A stretch of 64,000 nucleotides of DNA, taken from Streptomyces bluensis (GTDB taxonomy: Bacteria > Actinomycetota > Actinomycetes > Streptomycetales > Streptomycetaceae). The stretch is taken from contig NZ_BMVM01000001.1 in the NCBI RefSeq assembly GCF_014650715.1, positions 496,001 through 560,000 on the forward strand, written 5' to 3'. A program made the position numbers and the translations under genes. How positions within the stretch are numbered: position 1 is the stretch's first letter; the number at the start of each line of letters is the position of its first letter. Shown piece after piece: positions 16,276 through 23,938 of the stretch. The notes under the pieces are model-generated. The model was given only the letters and a program-made list of their open reading frames with translations, had not been told where the DNA came from and did not search any database.

Positions 16276-18726
16276 GTGCCCGCCAACCCCGCGGCCCCCG
16301 ATACGCGAGAACTCCTGGGTCGCCTGACCCTCGCCGAGAAGGTCAAGCTGCTCACCGGACGCGACTTCTGGTCGACCTGGCCCCTCGAAAAGATCGGACT
16401 GCGCAGCATCCTGATGTCCGACGGCCCCTCCGGGGTACGTGGACCGGTCTGGGACGAACGCGCACCCTCCCTGAACCTGCCCAGCGCGACCTCCCTCTCG
16501 GCCTCCTGGGACGACACCGTCGCGTACCGCTACGGCGCGGTCATCGCCCACGAGGCCCGCGCCAAGGGCGTCGACGTGGTGCTCGGCCCCACCATCAACC
16601 TCCACCGCTCCCCGCTGGGCGGGCGGCACTTCGAGGCGTTCAGCGAGGACCCGCTGCTGACCGGCCGCCTCGCCGCCGCCTACGTGCGGGGCATCCAGGA
16701 CAACGGGGTCGCCGCGACCCCCAAGCACTACATCGCCAACGACTACGAGACCGACCGCTTCACGGCTTCGACGGAGGTCTCCGAGCGCACACTGCGCGAG
16801 GTGTACCTCCTGCCGTTCGAGAAGGCCGTGACCGAGGCCCGGGCCTGGGCCGTCATGAGCGCCTACAACGCCGTCAACGGAGTCACCGCGACCGAGAACG
16901 ACCTGTTGGAGACCCCGCTGAACTCGGAGTGGGGCTTCGACGGCGTGGTGATCAGCGACTGGACGGCCGTCCGCTCCACGAACGCCGCCAGGGCCGCCCA
17001 GGACCTGGAGATGCCCGGTCCTCGCGGAGCCTGGGGCGACGCCCTGCTCGCCGCCGTCGAATCCGGCGCCGTCGAAGAGGCGGACATCGACCGAAAGGTC
17101 CTGCGCATCCTCACCCTCGCCGCGCGCGTCGGCGCCCTGGAGGGCACCAGCGCCGTGGAACCGGCCGCGACGCCCGACTGCGGCTCCGGCGCCGGGTTCG
17201 CACGCGAGGCGGCGGCGGAGGGCATGGTACTGGTGCGCAACACCGGTGTGCTGCCGCTCGACCCCGGCGCGGTGACCCGGATCGCCGTCATCGGACACAA
17301 CGCCGACCTCGCCCGCACCCAGGGCGGCGGCAGCGCCACCGTCGTACCGGAGAAGGTCGTCAGCCCCCTCGACGGCATCATCGCCGCCTTCCCCGAAGCC
17401 GACGTCGAATACGCCCTCGGCGCCGTCGTCCAGGAAGGCATCGCCGAACTGCCCCTGGACGCCCTCACCAACCCCGCCACCGGCGAGCCGGGGGTACACG
17501 TACGCTTCCTGGAGGAAAAGCGCGAACTCTTCACCGAGGACCGCCGCGCCACCCGGCTCGTCTGGTTCGGCGGAAGCGCCCCGGTCGACCGCTCCGACAC
17601 CCTGGAAATCACCACCCGCTACACCTCCCCCCGCTCCGAGACACTGCGCCTCGGCGTCGCCGCCCCGGGAGTCTCGCGCATCTGGGCCGACGGGGAACTC
17701 GTCCTGGACGCCGATGTCCCGCTCGCCGACGAACAACTCGGCGCCGCCTTCCTGCACCCGCCGACCACCTCCGCGGCCCTCCCGGTGACCGCGGGCCAAG
17801 TGGTGGAGATCCGCGTCGAGTACGAGATTCCCAAGGACACCGGCCTCGCCGGAGCCCTCGCGTACACGCTCGGTACGGAGGCAGACGACTCCGACCCCGA
17901 CGGGCTGATCGAACGGGCCGCCGCCGCGGCGGCGCGGGCCGACGTGGCGGTGGTCGTCGTCGGCACGAACAGCGGCGTCGAATCGGAGGGCTTCGACCGG
18001 ACCTCGCTCGCCCTGCCCGGCCGCCAGGACGCCCTCGTGTCCGCCGTCGCCCGCGCCAACCCCCGCACGGTGGTGGCCGTCAACTCCGGCTCACCGGTCG
18101 AACTGCCCTGGCGCGACGACACCGCCGCCGTCCTGCTGACCTGGTTCGGCGGCCAGGAGTACGGCAACGCCCTGGCCGACGTACTCACCGGAACCCGCGA
18201 GCCCGGCGGCCGGCTGCCCACCACATGGCCGGCGCGGCAGAGCGACGTGCCCGTGCTCGACGTCACGCCCGTGAACGGCACAGTGCGGTACGACGAAGGT
18301 GTCCACGTGGGCTACCGCGCGTGGCTGCGATCCGGGGCCACCCCCGCCTACCCGTTCGGCTACGGACTCGGCTACACCACCTGGGCTGTGAACCGGGCCA
18401 CCGCCACCACCGAATTCGGCCCCGACAGTGCGGTGGAGGTCCGCGCCGAGGTGACCAACACCGGCGACCGCGCGGGCAAACACGTCGTCCAGGTCTACGC
18501 GTCGCGCGCGCACACGGCCGTCGACCGCCCGGCGCGGTGGCTGGTCGGCCACGAAGTGGTCCGCCTCGCCCCGGGCGCCACGGAGCCCGTGAAGATCACC
18601 GTCCCGGCCCGTGCCTTCGCACACTGGGCCGAGGGCGCGTGGGCTTACGAACCGGGAGAGTTCACACTCCACGTCGGCTCCAGCGCCGACGACCTGCCCA
18701 CCTCAATGCCGGTGCGCCTGCGCTGA
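16276..18726 (+). CDS. Glycoside hydrolase family 3 protein with PA14 and Fn3-like domains
   Basis: 816 residues. The (beta/alpha)8 domain spans about 10-270 with SDGPSGVRGP, the substrate-binding GGRHFEAFSEDP and TPKHYIAND, and the nucleophile D228 in GVVISDW. The alpha/beta sandwich spans about 300-620, interrupted by a PA14-like insert around 400-545. The C-terminal Fn3-like domain spans about 700-810. There is no signal peptide. This layout is that of intracellular beta-glucosidases acting on small aryl or oligosaccharide glycosides. The GTG start at 16276 has GAGAAAGG upstream. It is the last gene of the PadR-sulfatase-MFS unit; the sequence suggests uptake first, then desulfation and deglycosylation inside the cell. 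Confidence 0.92.
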   Translation: MPANPAAPDTRELLGRLTLAEKVKLLTGRDFWSTWPLEKIGLRSILMSDGPSGVRGPVWDERAPSLNLPSATSLSASWDDTVAYRYGAVIAHEARAKGVDVVLGPTINLHRSPLGGRHFEAFSEDPLLTGRLAAAYVRGIQDNGVAATPKHYIANDYETDRFTASTEVSERTLREVYLLPFEKAVTEARAWAVMSAYNAVNGVTATENDLLETPLNSEWGFDGVVISDWTAVRSTNAARAAQDLEMPGPRGAWGDALLAAVESGAVEEADIDRKVLRILTLAARVGALEGTSAVEPAATPDCGSGAGFAREAAAEGMVLVRNTGVLPLDPGAVTRIAVIGHNADLARTQGGGSATVVPEKVVSPLDGIIAAFPEADVEYALGAVVQEGIAELPLDALTNPATGEPGVHVRFLEEKRELFTEDRRATRLVWFGGSAPVDRSDTLEITTRYTSPRSETLRLGVAAPGVSRIWADGELVLDADVPLADEQLGAAFLHPPTTSAALPVTAGQVVEIRVEYEIPKDTGLAGALAYTLGTEADDSDPDGLIERAAAAAARADVAVVVVGTNSGVESEGFDRTSLALPGRQDALVSAVARANPRTVVAVNSGSPVELPWRDDTAAVLLTWFGGQEYGNALADVLTGTREPGGRLPTTWPARQSDVPVLDVTPVNGTVRYDEGVHVGYRAWLRSGATPAYPFGYGLGYTTWAVNRATATTEFGPDSAVEVRAEVTNTGDRAGKHVVQVYASRAHTAVDRPARWLVGHEVVRLAPGATEPVKITVPARAFAHWAEGAWAYEPGEFTLHVGSSADDLPTSMPVRLR

Positions 18727-18839
18727 CCACCGGTCGCAGTGAAGCCCGCGGCGGGCCGGGGACCGTGCCTGGCCCGCCGCGGACGACTCAACGGCAGCGG
18801 ACACATCCGCGAGGTGGAACGCGTGCTCGGCATCACCTG

Positions 18840-18990
18840 CGGGACGGTCTTCGTCGCCTCCTCAACCAGCCCCGCCTTGCGACGCTCGGAGAGGACACCC
18901 TGCGGCACGGTGGCCTCCACCAGAAAGCGCGGCGCGTCGTCCTCGGCCATGCTCCGGGCCCCTTCCGGCAACTCGACCAGGGCCTGTTCT
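18840..18990 (-). pseudogene. Fragment of a tautomerase-family gene
   Basis: On the minus strand the reading LPEGARSMAEDDAPRF, LVEATVPQGVLSERRKAGLVEEATKTV resembles the start of a 4-oxalocrotonate-tautomerase-type domain (PQGVLSERRKAGLVEEATK is the helix after strand 1). Neither a proper start nor the domain's second half is present; it decays after TKTV. Identification is from memory of the family pattern. The 290-base gap around it, between GH3 and the aldo/keto reductase gene, has nothing else. Confidence 0.5.
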
Positions 18991-19019
18991 GAGTCCCCCC
19001 TCGTCCGGTGGCAGTGACG

Positions 19020-19862
19020 TCAGGCGAGATCGGCGAGGTCTTCTTCGGTGAGGGTGATCCCGGCGGCGTTCATGTTGTCCTCCAGGTGAGAGAGCGAGCC
19101 CGTACCAGGGATGGCCAGGGTGACCGGGGAGGAGGCCAGCAGCCGGGCCAAGCTGATCTGCTGGGCGGTGGCGCCGTACCGGGCCGCGACCTTGGCCAGC
19201 CGCTCGTCGTCGAGCCCTTGGCCGCCACCCACCGGGAAGAACGGCACGAAAGCGATGCCGGACTCCTCGCACACGAACAGGAGATCCGCTTCGTCGCTCT
19301 GGGCGGCGTGGTTCTGCACGGCCGCCACGGGTGCGATGGCGCGGGCCTCCGCGAGATGGCCGGTGTCGACGTTGCTGAGGCCGAGGTGACGGATCAGGCC
19401 CTCCTCGCGCAGCGCCGCGAGCGCCTCGAAGCGGTCGGCGATGGACTCGCCGTGCGGGGGTTCCATGGCACCGACGCGCAGGTAGACCAGGTCGAGGCGG
19501 TCCACGCCCAGGCCTTCGAGGTTGGCCTCGACAAAGCCACGCATGTCGGCCGGGGTGCCGTGGGAGAGGCCGCCGGGGCCGAAGACGGGGCCCACCTTGG
19601 TGGCGATGACCAGACCTGACGGGTACGGGTGCAGGGCTTCGCGGATCAGGGTGTTCGCGCGCACCTCGCCACCGACGCTGACATAGAAATCGGCGGTGTC
19701 GAGGTGGTTGACGCCAAGTTCGACGGCGTGGCGCAGTACGGCACGGCCGTTCTCGGGGTCGCGGGAGGGACCGCCCATGCCCTGCTGGGACGGCAGGCGC
19801 ATGGCTCCGAAGCCGAGCCGGTTGATGGGCAGGTCGCCGCCGAGACGGAAATCTCTGTTCAT
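19020..19862 (-). CDS. Aldo/keto reductase
   Basis: 280 residues, NADPH-dependent TIM-barrel oxidoreductase. The opening LPINRLGFGAMRLPSQQG matches the family. Asp/Tyr of the tetrad lie in HLDTADFYVSVGG near residue 55, Lys in VIATKVGP near 86; the position usually filled by His reads LVYLRVGA, so the fourth residue is Arg. The C-terminal cofactor loop is VTLAIPGTGSLSHLEDN. The ATG at 19862 has GGAGG upstream. It is divergent from the HTH regulator at 19935, sharing the palindrome at 19900-19921, and is likely controlled by that regulator. Confidence 0.9.
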   Translation of the reverse strand: MNRDFRLGGDLPINRLGFGAMRLPSQQGMGGPSRDPENGRAVLRHAVELGVNHLDTADFYVSVGGEVRANTLIREALHPYPSGLVIATKVGPVFGPGGLSHGTPADMRGFVEANLEGLGVDRLDLVYLRVGAMEPPHGESIADRFEALAALREEGLIRHLGLSNVDTGHLAEARAIAPVAAVQNHAAQSDEADLLFVCEESGIAFVPFFPVGGGQGLDDERLAKVAARYGATAQQISLARLLASSPVTLAIPGTGSLSHLEDNMNAAGITLTEEDLADLA

Positions 19863-19899
19863 GGGCCCAGCCTCCACGGCCCACAACGCGCTGCCCAGG

Positions 19900-19921
19900 C
19901 TCTGGCATCTTGCTGCCAGAG
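19900..19921. promoter_or_regulatory. Perfect inverted repeat between divergent reductase and regulator genes
   Basis: CTCTGGCA, six bases, TGCCAGAG: eight of eight positions pair. It lies 37 bases upstream of the reductase ATG and 13 bases upstream of the regulator ATG. Its place suggests autoregulation and joint control. Confidence 0.6.
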
Positions 19922-19934
19922 GCACCATGGACGT

Positions 19935-20600
19935 ATGCCACAGATCATGGTCCTCAACAGTGACCTTGAGCTCCAGGCGCGGATCAGACCCTTGACGGAG
20001 TCGAGCGACGCGGAATGGGTCAACACCGCGCGCGACCTCGACACCTGGCCCGGCGCCCGCGAGGCCGCCCGCCTGCGGATACGACGTGACGGGGCACGTA
20101 AGGCCCGCAAGCTGTACAGCCCCGCCGTCCTCGCCGACGAGCGGGACCGGGAGACCCTGCGCGAGATGACCGCTCACGGGATCCAGGTGCGCATCGCCGT
20201 CACCCCGTTGTTGCAGGGAACGGTCTTCATCGACCGGCGCACCATGATCCTCACCGACCCGGCGCCCGCGAGCCCGTCCGCGCACGTTCACCGTACGTAC
20301 ACGATGAGTGCCGAACCTGTCCTGGTCAGCGGGGCGTACGCGTTGTTCGAAGCCGCGTGGGAGACGGCCACCGACCTGGCGGCCTTCTTCGACCTCGACC
20401 GGCCCCGGATCGACGCGCAGGCCCGCACGGTGCTGTACGCGCTGGGCTCCGGCATGACCGACATGACAGCCGCACGCGAACTGGGCATGTCGCTGCGCAC
20501 CTACCGTCGCCGGGTCGCCGAACTCCTCGTCGCCCTGGGTGCGGGCTCACGTTTCCAGGCCGGCCTGCGCGCGGGCGAGATGGGCCTGACCCGCAGGTGA
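19935..20600 (+). CDS. HTH transcriptional regulator (LuxR-type DNA-binding end)
   Basis: 221 residues. The N-terminal 140 residues resemble the phospholipase-D-like/TrmB-type sensor region found in Streptomyces single-component LuxR proteins (LYSPAVLADERDRETLREMTAHGIQVRIA, FIDRRTMILTD). The C-terminus (about 160-215) is a helix-turn-helix: ALGSGMTDMTAARELGMSLRTYRRRVAELLVALGAGSRFQ. There is no receiver domain. Probably controls the divergent aldo/keto reductase gene. The ATG at 19935 is preferred because upstream extension would run through the inverted repeat and the reductase start. Confidence 0.8.
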   Translation: MPQIMVLNSDLELQARIRPLTESSDAEWVNTARDLDTWPGAREAARLRIRRDGARKARKLYSPAVLADERDRETLREMTAHGIQVRIAVTPLLQGTVFIDRRTMILTDPAPASPSAHVHRTYTMSAEPVLVSGAYALFEAAWETATDLAAFFDLDRPRIDAQARTVLYALGSGMTDMTAARELGMSLRTYRRRVAELLVALGAGSRFQAGLRAGEMGLTRR

Positions 20601-20817
20601 GGCCTGTGCGTGGCGAGTACGTCGATCTCCGCCGCGGCGGAACGAACTCGGGCTGACGTCCGCCGAGTTCGACGCACTGGTGTCCAGCCTCAGCAGGCGG
20701 CATTAGTGCCTGTCCGGCGGATCATGGGCGGAGCCAAGCTCGACGCTCTCAGTCGGACCAAGGGGCTGGGCCTGCCCGCGAGCGTGCCCCACTCCCGAAT
20801 GTGGGACGATCGGCTTC

Positions 20818-21369
20818 GTGACGGGCGTGAACGGTGACTTCGAACTGTCCATGGAGGAATTGCGAGTCGTAGCGCGCTACGTCGCCGAGACGGCGCAGGA
20901 AGTTCTCCCGGTGTACGAGCACGCCAACCCCGGTGACACCCGACCGCGGGCGGCCATCGATGCGGCATGGGAGTTCATCAACGGTGCGCCCAGGACCAAG
21001 CTCCAGCGTGTCACGTCGATGGACGCTCACCGCGCGGCGAAGGAGACTGCCACCGAAACAGCACGTCTCGCTGCACAAGCCGCCGGTGATGCCGCATCTG
21101 CCGCTTATCTGCACCCGATCGCGAAGGCTCACCAGGTGGGCCACATCCTGCGCGCCGCTGCGAATGCGGCACGCATCGCCGAAATCGACGCAGGCGAGGA
21201 TCCCAGGGCCGGGAACAGGGCGATCGAAGAGGCCCGCGAACGAGCTACACCGGTCCTGATCGATGTCCTCCAGCGGTACCCGCTCGCGCCGAGCGGTAAG
21301 AGCCGCGCTGCGCAGCTGATGACTGCTCTGGACACCTCTCTCCGTGGGGTCCCCGCAAGCGGGACTTGA
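20818..21369 (+). CDS. Imm-5-like putative immunity protein
   Basis: 183 residues, predicted all-helical and cytosolic. The pattern ELRVVARYVAETAQEVLPVYEHANPGDTRPRAAIDAAWEF, then repeated alanine-rich helices with HRAAKET, resembles the Imm-5-like family annotated as putative immunity proteins of polymorphic toxins. Identification is from pattern memory. The GTG at 20818 is the first start; GTG at 20827 is possible, and neither has a good ribosome binding site. No toxin gene is adjacent. Just upstream, 20640-20706 encodes a short in-frame relic (NELGLTSAEFDALVSSL then stop) of an unrecognised gene. Confidence 0.6.
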   Translation: MTGVNGDFELSMEELRVVARYVAETAQEVLPVYEHANPGDTRPRAAIDAAWEFINGAPRTKLQRVTSMDAHRAAKETATETARLAAQAAGDAASAAYLHPIAKAHQVGHILRAAANAARIAEIDAGEDPRAGNRAIEEARERATPVLIDVLQRYPLAPSGKSRAAQLMTALDTSLRGVPASGT

Positions 21370-21371
21370 AC

Positions 21372-21615
21372 GCACAGGTGGCTTGGTTGACGGCCAGGCC
21401 AAGGAACGCGACCGCGATGCGCCTGTTGACCGCATCCTGGCTCACCTGAGCGCCGTGCGTGGTGGCCGCAGTGGGTGCGGGTCCCGATGCCGGTGGCGGC
21501 AGCGCGGTGTCGGGGCCGGCGAATGGCGGTGGCGCCTGCGGTCGGCGCGGCCGCGGCGAGGATGCCGGCGCCGAGGAACACGCCACGGGCCCAATGACGC
21601 CGAACGATTTCGCCC
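21372..21615 (-). pseudogene. Possible relic of a secreted protein gene
   Basis: On the minus strand, a signal-peptide-like stretch (ARGVFLGAGILAAAAPTAGATA) is followed, after an apparent frameshift, by VSQDAVNRRIAVAFLGLAVNQ, and then runs into the end of the Imm-5-like gene. There is no convincing start codon. It may be a broken gene that was once divergent from the TetR gene. Confidence 0.3.
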
Positions 21616-21630
21616 TCTATGGTGAAACAC

Positions 21631-21682
21631 AACCGGACAGCAATCCGGTATGAGGGCGTAGCGGACGGCCGTCCGGTTAGGC
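21631..21682. promoter_or_regulatory. Double TetR-type operator upstream of the TetR gene
   Basis: Two palindromes: ACCGGACAGCAATCCGGT (21632-21649) and GCGGACGGCCGTCCGGT (21661-21677). The whole 50-base block recurs at 22553-22605 before the NAD(P)-binding protein gene. It lies about 40 bases upstream of the TetR start. Confidence 0.75.
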
Positions 21683-21720
21683 AAGGGCTGGCTTCGGACG
21701 CGGGCCCGGGAGGAGGGCAT

Positions 21721-22302
21721 GTGCAGTCGAGGAATGGCGGGCCCCAGCGGTCGGACGCGCAGCGCAACCGGGAGCGCATCCTGGAGGTGGCGCTGGTCGA
21801 ACTGGCGCATTCCGTGAATGTCCCGATGAGTGTGATCGCCAAGAAGGCGGGCGTCGGGCAGGGCACGCTCTACCGCAACTTCCCCAATCGTGAGGCGCTC
21901 GCCCTTGAGGCGTACCGCCACGAGGTACAGCAACTCACCGACAGCGCGGCCGAGCTACTGAAGACCAGGGAGCCCGATCAGGCCCTGCGTGCATGGATGG
22001 ACCGCCTGGCCCGCTTCATCATGGCCAAGACCGGACTGGCGGACGCGCTGCGTCAGGCCGCCAGCACCACGGGAGGGTCGGAGCTGTCGGGATACGCACT
22101 GGTGGTCGCGTCGATCGAACTTCTGCTCAACGCCAACCACGAGGCCGGCACCATCCGCCCGGGGGTGACCGCCGACGACTTCCTCCTCGCCATCGCCGGC
22201 ATCTGGCAGATCGACATCCGCGGAGACTGGCACACCAAGACCACCCGGCTGCTCGACCTCGTCATGGACGGCCTGCGCACGGGGGCCCCGGGGCGGCACT
22301 GA
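21721..22302 (+). CDS. TetR/AcrR-family regulator
   Basis: 193 residues from the GTG at 21721, which has GGAGGAGGG upstream. The HTH spans residues about 15-62, with RERILEVALVEL and the recognition helix in AKKAGVGQGTLYRNFPNREAL. The C-terminal ligand domain (about 70-190) matches the SBI-type TetR regulators next to oxidoreductase genes. Identical double operators before itself and before the gene at 22693 show autoregulation and control of that gene. A relic of a related gene is at 10294-10390. Confidence 0.9.
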   Translation: MQSRNGGPQRSDAQRNRERILEVALVELAHSVNVPMSVIAKKAGVGQGTLYRNFPNREALALEAYRHEVQQLTDSAAELLKTREPDQALRAWMDRLARFIMAKTGLADALRQAASTTGGSELSGYALVVASIELLLNANHEAGTIRPGVTADDFLLAIAGIWQIDIRGDWHTKTTRLLDLVMDGLRTGAPGRH

Positions 22303-22330
22303 GGACCGCCAGGCCCGCGAGAACGACGGT

Positions 22331-22400
22331 GAGCGGTGAGCGGTGGACGGCGGGCGGCGGGCGGCGGGCGGCGGGCGGCGGGCGGCGGGCGGCGGGCGGA
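22331..22400. repeat. Ten tandem 7-base repeats
   Basis: Ten consecutive heptamers: two GAGCGGT, one GGACGGC, six GGGCGGC and one GGGCGGA. It begins 28 bases after the TetR stop, between that gene and the second operator. The copy number of such tracts often varies by slippage. Confidence 0.9.
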
Positions 22401-22552
22401 CGGAATGCGCCGACCGCCCTGTTGTGTATCCGCTTCGCATCCACCCCGCGATACCGGCCGCCCGGCCGCTTCATCCCGCACCCCCGGTGCCGGTACCCGA
22501 CGGGCGCGCCGCCCGGCGCCCGTACCCGACTCGCACCGGATCCGCCCTTGCC

Positions 22553-22605
22553 AACCGGACAGCAGTCCGCTACGTTCCCGATAGCGGACAGCCGTCCGGT
22601 TCGGC
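22553..22605. promoter_or_regulatory. Double TetR-type operator upstream of the NAD(P)-binding protein gene
   Basis: AACCGGACAGCAGTCCGC (22553-22570) and GCGGACAGCCGTCCGGT (22584-22600). They have almost the same bases and spacing (about 30) as the block at 21631-21682. Confidence 0.75.
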
Positions 22606-22692
22606 TTCTGTCATCGCGGCCCGCATGCGGCCGCCCGGCGCTACAGACGTACGCCCATCCCCACCCGACGCTCTCACGGAAATTCCCTCGCC

Positions 22693-23319
22693 ATGAAACT
22701 GCTCATCCTCGGTGCGACCGGCCCCACCGGCCGCCATGTCATCGACCTGGCCCTGGAGGCCGGTGACTCGGTCACCACCTTCGTACGCAACCCGGCGGCT
22801 CTCGGTGACCTGGCCGACAAGGTCACGGTGGTCACCGGAGACGCCACATCGCACCGCGACGTCCGCGCCGCCGCGGTCGGGCACGACGCAATCGTCTCCG
22901 CCCTTGGCAGGGGTGCCTCGATACGCGCCGACGAATTCTTCACGCGCTCCTCGGCAGCCGTGATCGGTGCGGCCAAGGAAGCGGGCGTCTCCCGGCTGGT
23001 GTGGCTGTCCTCGTTCGGCGTCGGCCGCACCTTGGACTGGGCGAGCACCACACAGAAGGCGATCTACCGCACGCTGCTGCGGTCGATCTACGCCGACAAG
23101 GAGATCGCGGACGAACGCATCCGCAACAGCAGGCTGGACTGGACCGTCGTCTACCCCACCCGGCTCACCCACGGCCCCGCCAACGGCGCGTACAGCGCGG
23201 GGGACCGGCTGCCGATGAAGGGCAACCCGACGATCAGCCGCGCGGACGTGGCCGCCTTCATGCACCAGGCGGCGCACGGCAGGGAGTGGATCCACCGCAG
23301 CCCCGTGATCAGCGACTGA
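22693..23319 (+). CDS. NAD(P)-binding oxidoreductase (atypical SDR, NmrA-like)
   Basis: 208 residues. The Rossmann motif is at the N-terminus, LLILGATGPTGRHVIDLA (GxTGxxG). Further typical segments are DALGR-like SALGRGAS, RLVWLSSFGVG near 117 and WTVVYPTRLTHGP near 150. There is no SDR Tyr-x-x-x-Lys catalytic pair of the classical type. These proteins act as reductases, dehydratases or redox sensors. The operator at 22553-22605 places it under the adjacent TetR protein. Confidence 0.88.
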   Translation: MKLLILGATGPTGRHVIDLALEAGDSVTTFVRNPAALGDLADKVTVVTGDATSHRDVRAAAVGHDAIVSALGRGASIRADEFFTRSSAAVIGAAKEAGVSRLVWLSSFGVGRTLDWASTTQKAIYRTLLRSIYADKEIADERIRNSRLDWTVVYPTRLTHGPANGAYSAGDRLPMKGNPTISRADVAAFMHQAAHGREWIHRSPVISD

Positions 23320-23786
23320 CGACCTCCCTTCCGCCCTCGACCGATCCCCGGCCCACGACACGGCCCGAACCTCGAACGCAGTCCCCCAACGCCGGCCTCC
23401 CCCGGCACGCACCATCGGGCCTCCCGCTTCGCCAGCACCTCACGCCCACGGACCAGTTCGGCCGACAGGACGCCTCGGACAGGACACCGTCCCAGCAACC
23501 GTGCTCGACAGTGGCAGTGGTCCAACCCAGAAGACACGTACTCCAGCAGCGGGCGCCGGACTTGGACGCCCCCGTGACCGACGCCCCGTTCCGGGAACCG
23601 TTGAGCCGGACTCCGGCGAGTACGGCCCGTTCCCCGAACCGCTGCGGCAGTCCCGACGAGGCCAGAGCGCGCTCGGGAGAACCCGCGCACGTGACCTTCG
23701 CTGCCGCAAGGTCGATGCTGCCGACAGCAGTACTCCAGCTGCCACACTTCCACGTGCCACAGGTACCTGACATTCCGTCACTACAC
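23320..23786. other. Intergenic, nothing recognised
   Basis: About 470 bases between the NAD(P)-binding protein gene and the dhaK regulatory region. Several frames are open on both strands, but none shows the expected third-position bias or a recognisable domain. Confidence 0.4.
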
Positions 23787-23819
23787 TCAGCATTAAGTCA
23801 GCATTGAGTCGGCATCAGA
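23787..23819. promoter_or_regulatory. Three tandem 11-base repeats upstream of dhaK
   Basis: TCAGCATTAAG, TCAGCATTGAG, TCGGCATCAGA in direct succession, 120 bases before the dhaK start. An 11-base period puts the copies on one face of the helix, as in activator sites. Confidence 0.55.
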
Positions 23820-23938
23820 ATCGCCGGAAACCGCCTCCGACCGCCACGTACCGCGAAGATCAACAATGCGCCAAGCCGACACCGACCTGCAAAAATAAGG
23901 GTCATGAGCTCCCCTGCCAGTCTCACCAGGAGGTACCC

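Noticed and set aside
14773..17799. 1008-codon minus-strand open frame
   Set aside because: Antisense shadow caused by strong GC3 bias; Gly/Asp/Glu-rich without motifs.
14352..18992. 1546-codon open frame on the plus strand through the sulfatase, MFS and GH3 genes
   Set aside because: It is the +1 shadow of three well-supported genes; rich in Arg/Pro with no domain.
21345..21375. tRNA 3'-end-like stretch (TTCAAGTCCCGC on the minus strand)
   Set aside because: No matching T-stem, anticodon arm or acceptor partner nearby; it is the coding end of the Imm-5-like gene.
22331..22400. CRISPR-like array
   Set aside because: Repeats are 7 bases in direct contact with no spacers; no cas genes in the window.
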